DNA of 64,000 nt from Spongilla lacustris (taxonomy: Eukaryota > Porifera > Demospongiae > Spongillida > Spongillidae): positions 24,948,224-25,012,223 of the forward strand of contig OX442415.1 in NCBI GenBank assembly GCA_949361645.1, read 5' to 3'. The notes beneath the pieces were generated by a model. It saw only the letters and a program-made list of their open reading frames with translations, searched no databases and was not told the DNA's origin. The first letter of the stretch is position 1; every line of letters begins with the position of its first letter. Both the position numbers and the translations under genes were made by a program. Of the stretch, positions 38,701 through 49,435 are shown piece by piece.

Positions 38701-39344
38701 TTTACTGTCTGTCATATTAAGAGACCCCTCAGGCAGAGATCATCCTTCAGTTCCAGTCAGGTAGAGAGACTCCTCTCTTCCAGTCAGGTAGAGAGACCTT
38801 CTCTTCCAGACAGATTGACAGAACCCTCTCTGAGTGAGACAGATCTCTTTCTGTCAGATAGAGAGATCCCTCTCTCTGTGTCAGGCAGAGATCATCCTTC
38901 AGTTCCAGTCAGGTAGAGAGACCCCTAACTTCCAGTCAGGTAGAGAGACCCCTCTCTTCCTGTCAGGTACAGAGACCCCTCTCTGAGTGAGACAGAAAAA
39001 AGCATTCTCTCTCTGTCAAATAGAGAGACCCCTCTCTGTGTGTCAGGCAGAGTTCATCCTTCAGTTCCAGTCAGGTAGAGAAACTCCTCTCTTCCAGTCA
39101 GGTAGAGAGACTCCTCTCTTCCTGTCAGGTACAGAGACCCCTGCCTTCCAGTCAGGTAGAGAGACCCCTCTTTTCAAGTCAGGTAGAGAGACCCCTGCCT
39201 TCCAGTCAGGTAGAGAGACCCCTGCCTTCTAGTCAGGTAGAGAGACCCCTCTTTTGAAGGCAGGTAAAGAGACCCCTGTCTTTTAGTCAGGTAGAGAGAC
39301 GCCTCTCTTCCAGTCGGGTAGAGAGACTTTTTCTCCAAGTGAGA
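32735..39344 (-). repeat. 27-bp satellite array, right (minus orientation)
   Basis: Reverse complement of the left array's unit (CTCTTCCAGTCAGGTAGAGAG then ACCC), about 6.6 kb, so nearly twice the left array. The same higher-order blocks recur in inverted form. At ~33798-33935 a short stretch is back in plus orientation, a local inversion inside the array. Confidence 0.95.
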
Positions 39345-40731
39345 CGGAGAGACCCCGACCTTCCAGTCCAGGTGGAGGCAGAGTGACTACGTATACAGCA
39401 GGTATAGCCTGTCGAGGCTGGCACGCACGTACACGAACCTTAGTTAGTGTGGTAGGACATTGCAGAGCAAGCTGCTCCAGTTGTTTTTGGGTTCGTACAA
39501 GTGTCCTGCTCGTAGCGACCCTGCTTTCTACGAATTCTGTCTGTAACATGAAGGAATAATTTCTGAACCCATACTTACCTATGCGCGTGCATGTGTACGT
39601 ACGTACTCTAGCGTCTTTGATGAAGCACGTTCTGGACCACGCGGTTGCATGCACTAGTGTAGCTGCAGCGCTGTACTAAGCTGCCTTGTTGCTTAAGTTC
39701 ACCTCCCGCCTTTGTGCGCTGGTAGGCCTATTTGAAATGACGTTCGAATTGAAATGGTGCACACCTAGTACGGTTTGTTATTAAAACCAGTACAGCTAGC
39801 TAACTGCTGTGAAACGAACGACGCGGTATGGTACGATTTGCGTCCAATAAAGATTCTCTGGTTTTTTTTTTTTTTTTATGAACAACTCAGTGAAGCATAG
39901 GCTCGTTAGCCACGGCTTGGGGATTTTTGATAACACTGGATTTTACAATATTTGCCCATGCATCTGATGGGTCACATTTGCGCAGGCGAATGAAAAGTGC
40001 GCGCAATGATGTTGAAGAGAAGCATAGTTTAGGAGGGTGGGGCTGTGTTGTGCACAGCGGCAATGTATCACGTGAATGTGATAATATTCAATTGTGTTCA
40101 CGTGAGACCTCTCGTACGCAGACCTAAACATTAATGTTCCACTTTCGTTCAATAATTCCGCGCATGCGTAAGCGCTGCCAAACTTGGACAGTTTGTAACT
40201 TTGTTTCCAGTGGAGGAGAAAATACAAAAGTTAGTTCCACAATTAGAGTACGGCTTCCTCTACAGGTCTGATAATTCAAAGTTAGCTTTTAACAATGTCA
40301 ATTAACAGAAACTAATCAACTCCGTTTTAAACGTTTGGCTTCGTTAGTCACCACGCAAGATGGTAAGCTGTTCATTGGCACGATTATTGGATGCTTCTTT
40401 GCATAGATTCACCGTGATATTGGTGATTAATTTGCAATAGCTTGACTTTCAGCAGGGGTTTCCCCACAAAAACCACATATAAGATAGATCACGTGATAAG
40501 TAATTTTAATAGTTATAAAAATTAATTTTTACACACATCCTGGGTGGTACTGAATGTCGATCATAGCATTGGCATGTTTTTAATAAACCGATAACTAAAT
40601 TTTAATAAATACACATTCATAACTTAAGCTAATGATTGGCATGATTTTTGGTTTAAACAGCATAATTTTACCATGTTCAGTTCTGGAGTTATGCCAATTC
40701 AAAGATTTTGCGCGACTTTTGGATCACCCTG
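39345..40731 (-). repeat. Right terminal inverted arm of the giant element
   Basis: Near-identical reverse complement of 26384-27770. The few differences include a missing 9 bp near 39550 and single substitutions such as the one near 40370. Confidence 0.9.
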
Positions 40732-40733
40732 TA

Positions 40734-41800
40734 CTTGATTAATTGCAAACTATATTGTCTTACTGATTTTCCTCTGGTTTGTTGACTTCTGGCCTCCTTC
40801 AGTCAAGCCTGAATCCCCTAATTCCGCGAAGGGAAATAACTGAATAGTGCAAACTACAGTGCTGTCAATCCTTTTATAGGTACTCTGGAGAAGGAAACTA
40901 TTGAATGGTTCAATTGCATATCGTTCACGGATGAAGTGGTTCTTTACGACTGAAGTACAGAAGTAGGAAATGCTGCTGAAAATTAAACTATTTGTGTATG
41001 CAGAAATAATATAATACAACCGTATAAGATGATTGTCTGATTCATATAGCCACACATGCATGCATGCAGTCCATTTGGTTGCGCGTATACCTGCATGCAT
41101 GGGAAGCATTTCAAATACTTTGCTAAGAGAATCTATAAGAATATATTCAAATGTGAGCCATCCGCACCACCCCTATAAACTACTACAAATTCCAATTCTT
41201 GACCTACATGTGACAGCCATGCATGCAGACGACGTGTATAGGAGCGTTTACATAGCGCGCGAAGGCGCCTCGTCCGCTAAGCGGACTCGGGACGAGGCCG
41301 TTCAATTTTTTCCGGGCGCTCGTTTTTGTGCACGGTTGTATGCGGCTGGAAACTAAGTCAACAATTAGATCATTTACGGTATTACCGTATATTTCTTAAC
41401 TGATGGCTCATTATAGACATCTGATGTTTAAAAGCAAACCATAATTCACCAGAACTAGCAAATCAAAAAGTGAAAACGAACTCAAACACTGCATTCCTTT
41501 TCCTGTCATGTCCAGTCAATGCGCACAATTGAAATTCCACATCGATAGCATGCGCATATACCGTTTAGCAAGGTCACGCGATACGTATTTAGAAGGAGGG
41601 CGTTACTAAATGCGACGACGTAGCCTTTGGTGACTGAACTGGAAGGTATGAGTACTACAGCGATGCTCAGGAGGCATGTGGCTACCAGAATTTACTAACC
41701 TGAAGTGGCACCGCATTTTCTGTCACCACGAACAAGCTGAGCGTATTGCATGAATAATCGACGTACGTTGTGGTTTTGCCCTATACATTATAGGTATAGA
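40734..41800. other. Non-coding stretch right of the giant element
   Basis: 40734-40800 matches 55419-55500 (CTTGAT, then GCAAACTATATT, then TCTGGTTTGTTGACTTCTGG), so the giant element sits in a sequence present elsewhere in the window. A GC-rich hairpin lies at 41267-41302 (GTCCGC/GCGGAC inside GCCTCG/CGAGGC). No coding signal. Confidence 0.6.
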
Positions 41801-42203
41801 TTACAATTTCCATACATTGCAGAGTGTGTGGGCAGAGGCTAACAAAGTACAGGGCAAAGATAGCATTCTCAGCTGAGCTGAAAATAGCTTTTGCATCTGG
41901 GGATGATGTAACCCTGAGATGTTCTGCATGCAATGTAAGCTGGGTATGTAGAGAACCATCTGTGCCATCACAAAGTGAGTGCATCACAAATGTGTAGTGA
42001 TGCTATTTGAGTGGCAAAAAAAGTAAACATATGACATCATAAGAGGTCATCTTGAGAAGATTGCCCCTCCTCTAGTTCTCCATAGTGAGCCTAGCCCACC
42101 TTTGGCAAGAGCTAACAACCTATCAATGCTAAAGGAGCTGAAGTGTGCACTGTGCTCCAACACCCTCTCACAGCCACTGGAGCTGCAGTGTGGTGCACTG
42201 GTG

Positions 42204-42463
42204 CAGGGGCGGATGCAGGAATTTGGCGAGGGGGGGGTCCGACATGAATAATTGATGAGGGGGAGGGGCGCGCGCGAAAATTTTTGTGGTGTGCATTCCT
42301 ATTTTTCCACAGATTGTACATACAGGGGGATTGTATGTACGCTACGTGTATTGACACGTGTAGTACGCTAATATACATTAATTATATTCACATACAGGTT
42401 CGGGGGGGGGGGGGGGGGGGGGTCCGGACCCCCCGGACCCCCCCCCCCCTGCGTCCGCCCTTG
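42204..42463. mobile_element. CAGGGG-family TIR element with 6-bp TSD, inside the RING domain
   Basis: The left end CAGGGGCGGATGCAGG and the reverse complement of the right end, CAAGGGCGGACGCAGG, are TIRs. CTGGTG lies on both sides (42198-42203, 42464-42469). Removing the element with one CTGGTG joins CGALV to CSKCL and restores the RING frame. A G20-type run and a C run lie just inside the right end. Confidence 0.82.
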
Positions 42464-42529
42464 CTGGTGTGCTCCAAATGCCTCCGGGAGTGGATAGCAG
42501 CATATGATGCTGTGAACCGTCCATGCTGC

Positions 42530-43410
42530 TCAGAGGACGGATAGTCCTCTGCTGCTCAGAGATGGTCCCATGTTGCTCAGTAATGGTCCCATGCTGCCCA
42601 GAGGATGGTCCCATGCTGCTCAGAGGATAGTCCCATGCTGCCCAGAGGATGATCCCCTGCTGCTCAGAGGATGGTTCCCTGCTGCCCAGAGGATGATCCC
42701 CAGCTGCTCAGAGGATGGTTCCCTGCTGATCAGAGGATGATCCACTGCTACTCAGAGGATGATCTCCTGCTGCTAAGAGGATGATCCCCTGCTGCTCAGA
42801 GGACAGTCCCATGCTGCTCAGAGGATGGTCCCCTGCTGCTCAGAGGATGGTCCCCTGTTGCTCAGAGGATGGTCCCCTGTTGCTCAGAGGATGATCCCCT
42901 GCTGCTCAGAGGACAGTCCCATGCTGCTCAGAGGATGGTCCCCTGCTGCTCAGAGGATGGTCCCCTGTTGCTCAGAGGATGGTCCCCTGTTGCTCAGAGG
43001 ATGATCCCCTGCTGCTCAGAGGACAGTCCCATGCTGCTCAGAGGACGGTCCCCTGCTGCTCAGAGGATGGTCCCCTGCTGATCAGAGGATGGTCCCATGC
43101 TGCCCAGAGGATGATCCTCTGCTGCTCAGAGGATGATCCTCTGCTGCTCAGAGGATGATCCCCTGCTGCTCAGAGGATGATCTCCTGCTGCTCAGAGGAT
43201 GATCCCCTGCCGCTCAGAGGACAGTCCCATGCTGCTCAGAGGACGGTCCCCTGCTGATCAGAGGATGGTCCCCTGCTGCTCAGAGGATGATCCCCTGCTG
43301 CTCCGAGGATGACCCCCTGCTACTCAGAGGATGGTCCCCTGCTGCTCAGAGGATGATCCCCTGCTGCCCAGAGGAAAATCCCCTGCTGCTCAGAGGACGG
43401 TCACCAGGAT
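42530..43410. repeat. 22-bp minisatellite in the RING gene
   Basis: About 40 units of GATGGTCCCCTGCTGCTCAG with AG, 22 bp each. Because 22 is not divisible by three, three units make a 66-bp coding period that reads through all three frames (PCCSED, PLLLRG, SPAAQR). It begins right at the last RING cysteines and ends at SPSQTIIKC. Confidence 0.93.
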
Positions 43411-43556
43411 GGTCCCCTAGTCAGACTATCATCAAGTGTGATAATGCTGCTGTCAGATGTTCTGGAGCACTGTATACAGACTGCAGCAGGGATATTAAGG
43501 ATGGTGACTATGAAGAGCATGAGTGTGCACCAACACTTACACCTGAGGAGGAGAAG

Positions 43557-44730
43557 TAGGGTGTGTAACCGGTTATCAGGTTATTCGGGTTATTCGGATA
43601 TTCGCAAAAACCTATCCGTTCGAATAGTAATTTAGCATTACTCGGAAAAATCGGTTATTGGATTTCTTCTATTCGAAATAACCGGTTTTTGAATCTCCAT
43701 TCGGAGGTACTTAGGTATTCGTCGTCCGCATCGACAATTCGCCCATTATTCGAATACATTTTTATGATGATATCCGGATACGTGGGGACGAGATGGGCAG
43801 TAGTAATTCGAACTAGATCTCCCTCTTAACGTGGCTCCAGCTACAAGTCAAAGTTAGTTCGCTTAGTGCATTTCGAACGATCTGGTTTCTTGCATCAATC
43901 TCTCTGAGCTGATATTGCCGCGATCGTACTTAGGCCTACTTAGTTACTACCGGGGGTACTGGTAGTATTTTCAAAACTCGCGATGGTGAATTGGAGGCTG
44001 CATGGCTGGTGGTGCGTAAACATCATCTGTGGTTCTATTCTTTTGGCATCAAGTGCGATGTGTGCATCTGTAGGTAGACCTCAGCGTGGCCACGCTAACT
44101 TAGGTCGGGACATAGGTATTTGGTTAGGCCAAGCGATTTAAGCCTATGTAGGTAGCTGTGGTTGTGTGCTGAGTGCATCTGGTGTGATGTGGGGTAGCTG
44201 TGGATGCATGCTGAGGGTACTGATCTGGTGTAATGTGGGTAGTTGTGTAGTAGGGTGTCCGGTGTGATAGGGGTAGCTATGGTTGTGTGATGGAGGTAGC
44301 TATGGTTGTGTGCCTCATGAGGGCATCTGGTGCGATGGGGGTAGGTTCTGTTTGTGTACTGAGGGCATCTGGTGCGATGGGGGTAGGTTCTGTTTGTGTG
44401 CTGAGGGCATCTGGTGTGATGGGGTAGGTTCTGTTTGTGTGCTGAGGGCATCTGGTGTGATGGGGGAAGGTGTGTTTGTGTGCTGAGGGTAGCTGTAGGA
44501 GGGTCTCTGGTGTGATGTGTACATTTAGGTGGCTCAGTGAGCAGAAAACCTGAATAACCTAGGTATTCGGCTGGCAAATTGTCAAAACCTATTCGCAAAA
44601 ATCGATTTTCTGTTTTCAAGTATTCGGAAAAATCGATTTTCAGATCCAGAAAAACCTGAATAATCGATTAGTGTTTTAAAAGTATTCGGAAAAATCGATT
44701 TTCATTATTCAGAGGAGGTTACACACCCTA
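43557..44730. mobile_element. Non-autonomous hAT element with perfect 8-bp TSD
   Basis: The ends TAGGGTGTGTAACC and GGTTACACACCCTA are perfect 14-bp TIRs. AGGAGAAG flanks both sides (43549-43556, 44731-44738). The stop codon now ending the RING frame is the first three bases of the element. Subterminal TATTCG/CGAATA-rich and AAAAATCGATTTTC motifs occur at both ends. No transposase is present. Confidence 0.9.
44150..44515. repeat. ~40-bp minisatellite inside the hAT element
   Basis: Units containing TGTGTGCTGAGGGCATCTGG and TGTGATGGGGGTAG-like parts, repeated about eight times with decay at the edges. Confidence 0.85.
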
Positions 44731-44990
44731 AGGAGAAGCAAGCAACGGGTTTGCTGAAGAGGGTAATCTCTACCAGCTAGTCCTGACAAAGCCATCATAC
44801 AACTTGCTACAGGGGAAGCAGTTAAGTGAATGTCAATGACTTGTACAGAGGTTACATAATATATACACTCACTTCTGCCAATGACATTTGTGCATGTCAC
44901 CAGAGCTAAACTACAGCTGCCTACTCATCATGGACTAAAGTTCAGGTACATGTATTGCCGGCGACTAAGGCTGGGCTTGCCATACCTTGC

Positions 44991-46600
44991 ATGGAATACA
45001 CTAAGGCGGTGTGTCACAACATACAGCAAAGGCTCAATTCTAACTCACTGGTGTTTCAGGTAGCTCAAATCATCAGGAATCTGTCTAGCTGGTGAGGAAA
45101 GGATGCACCACATATCCAGCCAAATTGTTGGCGATAACCCCAAAGGAGAAACAGCCCCCTTTTCAGGGGCCAAGTCAATTCATGCAAAATTCTTGGCTTG
45201 ACATTTGCTCCAATCCACAACCACATGCAGAACCTGATGCGCATTGTGCAAGAACACTTACTAAGTATTGAGCCACAATTGGTAGCTGCCTGCCATCCCC
45301 CCTCCAGCCAATAGAGTAAAGAATAAATAATAATTCAGTTCAAGCTCAATCTATTTACATACGAGCATGGAGTCAAATTTAGACCAAAAGAAATGTAAGG
45401 CTATATTTTAAACGCTCTGTTAAAACCCACTTCATTGCGCAAATATTAATTCCCCCACCCCCAAAAAGACACCAAAATGGTGGATTTTCAAAGGCTAGAA
45501 ATCTACTTCAGAAAATGCGTTGCCACTAATCTGTACCAAAAAACGACAGTACAAAGAACTAAGTTTACCGTGATAGCTTTGGCATGTTCCAATTCAGTCA
45601 CCGAGCGTCGTTGTAGTTTTTTGAACACATGTAGTCGGTGATCGCCGTGCGTAAGTCGATAGGTTTGAAGTACCAGAGCCGACAGTTGGCAACACCAGGC
45701 CACGTGATTTTTGCTTACAATATAGTTCAAAGGTGTTTATCACTGCTAGCATGGCTTTTAGGTGTTGATTACGTTTTATGTACCCCGTGCACAGCTGGTT
45801 CTAAAAGGCATCGGTTGTCAGGTTCGTTGCTATGGGTGTACGTAACCATTTCAATTTTTCGGGGCGTAGGGCTTAGTTTCCACGCGTTCAATGAGAGCAG
45901 ACCACCGTGTTGTGTCTGGACAGCACCGCGGGTGTAATTTGACCCCGGATTCGGAGTCTGTGTCGTCGGCGCTTCGCGCCTCAACCCCAAACCATAAACC
46001 ATAAGCCATAATTTAATAGTCAACATGCCTTCGGCATGTGACGAACATGAAGGTTGCTACACTGATCACAGTTTTGTGGTGCATACTGTAGCAGCTGCTT
46101 CTAACCACTTTGAGAAGTATATATATGGTCTGCAGCAGCGATGATGCAGCTCGACTGAGGTGTCAGCGTTATATAGGGGACCAATGATGCACACTTAATT
46201 CACGCAATATATTCCCTTAAACCGGTTGCATGCATGCAGGTACGGGCTAGATGTATAAGTGCGGCTTTTGGAACAAGAATGACATGTATCACGTTCACGG
46301 TAAGAGCTATAGGAACATCTTATTAACAAGTAGGGCCTATATAAATGTGCATGGTATATATATATACATGTATAAACCGCGTACCCATGCATTGACGGCC
46401 GGATATGGCATGGTATATATAGAGAAAGTCGAAGAGCTTGAATTCAGTATAGTCTTTTGGACACTGCAACAACAGCAACTATATTGTTATAGCAGTGTCA
46501 GCCCCACATGTATAGGCCCATGCATGTGCATGCATGGTTAGCACTTGAGCCAAGGAACGCATATAAGGCCACATTTTTCTAAAATTCTTATGCCGTGGGT
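44991..46600. other. Non-coding stretch
   Basis: No supported gene. Short open frames around 45500-45940 lack homology cues, splice context or repeat support. The stretch is AT-rich with scattered ATGCATGC clusters near 46225 and 46510. Confidence 0.5.
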
Positions 46601-46604
46601 GCAA

Positions 46605-46899
46605 GTGGTGGGTGACACGAGACAATTGATTTCAGAAGCTGCATGGGACCTCAGATGCATGCAGTAGGAAACATGACAAAACTGCTCTGGGTTGTGCTCG
46701 AGGTCGGATTTGTGTCATTCTCGTAGTGGAGCGGGCATATATGGGGTCACTGCTAATGGCTCCTGGCCACCCACACCCACTCCTCCATTTCTGAAACCCG
46801 AAATAAAGCTACCTGATTGCCATGCACCTCAGCATGTATGGTTTCTGATGTGTCAAAATGCCCGAGCCTCGGCCACCTCCCCTTTACTTTGTGTGTGTG

Positions 46900-46964
<65 letters not shown>

Positions 46965-47035
46965 GTGTGTGTGTGTGTATTTTCCTTCCAATTTATGGTT
47001 CAATGGGTGTAACAATTCCGCTGTAGTATACGTAT
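46605..47035. repeat. GT-bearing duplicated segment, copy 1
   Basis: Matches 47885-48345 in the same orientation (GACAATTGATTTCAGAAGC, TGCATGGGACCTCAG, TCCATTTCTGAAACCCGAAA, GGCCACCTCCCCTTTACTTT, then GT repeat, then TTTATGGTTCAATGGGTGTA). No coding frame is shared. Confidence 0.85.
46890..46979. repeat. (GT)n microsatellite
   Basis: About 90 bp, with single GC and TTG interruptions. Confidence 0.97.
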
Positions 47036-47884
47036 AAATTCACATGCAGCGAAAAGTTGACATAAGCACATTTAGACCACATTTGATTCATATTTACTAT
47101 ACATGTGGCGGAAATGCATGTCAACACATGTACACCACATATGATTAATAGCAGTTTTAATTTTTTTTAAACACAGTAAGCTGTGAAATTAAAATGTGTT
47201 TACAACTGACAACAAGCAACATGTTGCTCAGAACTGTCTGAAACGAAACTGAGACGAACTGACGGAGTAACATCTTACGCAAACACGGCTGTCATGCTGT
47301 CTCATTGCATTGAAAAGGGCGACATTTAGTTTGTTCACAGTTACATATTGCTCTAGTGTTACGTCATTCCATAGTCCATATAGCAACCAAGTGGCTGATG
47401 GAATGTGCTACATTTTTTTTATAAAAGTGCATGAACGCCTTGCAAGCTCTGGAATTACTAACGGATTTAACAAAGGGTTCGGCACTTATGCATGCAGTCC
47501 CCACACTCGGTTACGTAAGAATTAGAAACAGCTCTTATTTCTGCATTATACAACAGGGACATTGACAACTTCCAGATAGTTTTACTATCTTTAAAACACA
47601 GGGTGTCACTTTTCTGCACGGGAGCTCCGCTATACATTGTATAATCTACTAAAGCGCAGTGGACAGGTACTTCAAATAGGTATATAGCTATAGATATGTT
47701 TGTACAAATGGGAGGATTACAGTTTAATTTGTTAGTAAAGGTGCATGTCCTAATATATAACTATCTGTCGCGGGGAAATTAATTGGTGGTTAAGTGAGTT
47801 CTGCTACATGTACTTGCATGCATGCATGCATCGACCGAATTCCATACTCGACCACCATGCTTTAAGTTGCGGTTATGTCGGGTG
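47036..47884. other. Non-coding spacer between GT-bearing copies
   Basis: No coding signal. 47533-47600 repeats the block seen at 22965-23040. Confidence 0.55.
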
Positions 47885-48142
47885 TGTGGTGACACGACAC
47901 AATTGATTTCAGAAGCTGCATGGGACCTCAGATGCATGCAATAGGAAATATGACAGCAATGCAGCAATGCTCTGGGTTGTCTCGAAAGAGGTTGAATTAG
48001 TGTCCCTCTCGTAGTGGAGGCATATGGGATCACTTCTAATGAAATATTCTCAAGAATTGACCCATGCACTCCTCCATTTCTGAAACCCGAAATGAAATAT
48101 CAGCATGTCCGAGTCCTCAATCGGCCACCTCCCCTTTACTTT

Positions 48143-48178
<36 letters not shown>

Positions 48179-48214
48179 TGTGGTGGTGGTGTGTGTGTGA
48201 GTGTGTGTGTGTGT

Positions 48215-48291
<77 letters not shown>

Positions 48292-48345
48292 CTTCCTACC
48301 AACTGGTTTATGGTTCAATGGGTGTATGTGATAATTCCACTATAT
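47885..48345. repeat. GT-bearing duplicated segment, copy 2
   Basis: Partner of 46605-47035, with a longer, more interrupted GT repeat (48144-48290). Confidence 0.85.
48144..48290. repeat. (GT)n microsatellite
   Basis: About 147 bp with GGTGGTGG and TATG interruptions. Confidence 0.97.
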
Positions 48346-48783
48346 TAATTCACACGGTAAATTGACAAACTCGTAACTGTCAAATTCTTGTTTACTATAC
48401 ATGTGGCGGAAATGTCAAACACATGTAAACCACATTAAATTTATTTTTTTATTTTTTACTATAGTGAATTTAGAATAATGTCCAACAACACACAACTGAT
48501 ACTAATAAGCTATACATGCAGCTATAATGTTAAAGCTCTTCTATCCCCCTATTTTGCGCTGTAATTTATTAAATTTGCCTGACATCACGCGAGCGATCTG
48601 GGGAGGAATCGTGCGTTTAGTCGATCGGATTCAGATTCCTGACAAAATCTTTTTATCAGTAGGAAGAAATGTTTTAAATTCCCGTCAAGTATACGGAGAT
48701 GATTAGGTTTTTTTTATTGGTATAAATTTCGACTGCTTCGAAAATGTACCCACTATTCTATTGATTTCATACAGGAAGTATAA

Positions 48784-49435
48784 ATGCATTCGACGTTTTT
48801 ACTATTACTTGCAGTGGTCTCAGCTGTCAGCGCAGACAGAGGGGTTGTATTTGGAGGAAGTGTTAGTGTCCAAGAATTCGAAGAGACAGCAGGTGCACTA
48901 ATTGCTTGCATACTATATACTTGCATACTTTGCTTTGCAGGGCAGGAGATTAAATGCGCCCTTCAGGTGAATGTTTACGAACAAAATCAAAGATCAGATC
49001 AAGTTGCTTTTACTTTCTGCGTTAAAGAAGGTAGGCGTTAAAAATGGCGACCGATTCTATCCCTAACGATCCATTTTGGCATAGGAGGTGATGGAGTTTG
49101 TACTAACGTGGCAGTCCCCGTGCGCAGTGTGGAAGCTAAAGGGTGTTACAGTTTTACGGGAAGGGATGCCGCAGTGTTTGAACAAAATTTTCCGGACGTA
49201 TTCGGAATGGTATGTTTCGAACCGTCTGGCGAACAGTGTGTACATACCAATGTGGCCTACAAGACATGCAAACCCGTATCAGGTAAGCCCTATATATCGA
49301 CTCCGCTATGCCAACGACAGGATACTGAATATTGTATTTTATCTCGGTGCATGCGCAGTGGAGAAGAACGAGATATGCATTCCGCTTGTTGGCGGTGGCG
49401 AGAGTTGTGCCGATCGTAAGCTGACAGTTTTATGA
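48784..49435 (+). CDS. Small secreted cysteine-rich protein, four exons
   Basis: Exons 48784-48892, 48941-49030, 49085-49282 and 49359-49435 join to a 157-residue protein. Introns are 48, 54 and 76 bp, all GT-AG and all phase 1. Residues 1-17 (MHSTFLLLLAVVSAVSA) are a textbook signal peptide with cleavage after VSA, so the protein is probably secreted. Nine cysteines lie in the mature part (two in exon 2, five in exon 3, two in exon 4), consistent with a disulfide-rich fold; there is no membrane segment or anchor. An acceptor at 49320 is an alternative for exon 4 but would break the frame. I do not recognise the family and assign no function. Confidence 0.75.

Larger units (their letters stand above)
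26384..40731. mobile_element. Giant (~14.35 kb) palindromic TA-flanked element with satellite-filled arms
   Basis: The left end CAGGGTGATCCAAAAGTC and right end GACTTTTGGATCACCCTG are complementary, and TA lies on each side (26382-26383, 40732-40733), as for Tc1/mariner-type insertions. The terminal arms (26384 to ~27770 and ~39345 to 40731) are almost identical over ~1.4 kb; in the ~230-base stretch I compared closely (26670-26905) I saw a single substitution, and elsewhere small indels and point changes. Inward, both arms continue into the same 27-bp satellite, again in opposite orientation, so the mirror symmetry extends to a ~1.25-kb unique core at 31471-32734. No transposase is visible. 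Mobility is inferred from the ends and the TA; an inverted duplication that captured a transposon end is the alternative. Confidence 0.82.
41825..44990 (+). pseudogene. RAG1-N-like RING/zinc-finger gene, interrupted and expanded
   Basis: A first exon-like piece (~41839-41970) reads KIAFSAELKIAFASGDD and RCSACNVSW, then a GTGAGT donor; an acceptor (CCCCTCCTCTAG) at ~42075 leads to LKELKCALCSNTLSQP, LELQCGALV and, after an inserted element, CSKCLREW and NRPCC: a RING-type CxxC...C...CxxC...CC array. After a 22-bp minisatellite expansion comes IIKCDNAAVRCSGALYTDC and DYEEHEC, a second Cys/His cluster, then LTPEEEK. The frame meets TAG at the hAT insertion (43557) and resumes beyond it (QATGLLKRV), ending soon after. 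A further piece at 44881-44960 (MTFVHVTRAK) fits the same family. The RING plus Cys/His plus TPEE...LLKR order resembles invertebrate RAG1 N-terminal-like (N-RAG-TP-like) proteins; this is recognition from pattern. Confidence 0.6.

Noticed and set aside
44095..44619. A 174-codon His/Pro/Ser/Thr-rich minus-strand frame
   Set aside because: It covers the ~40-bp minisatellite inside the hAT element and is explained by the repeat.
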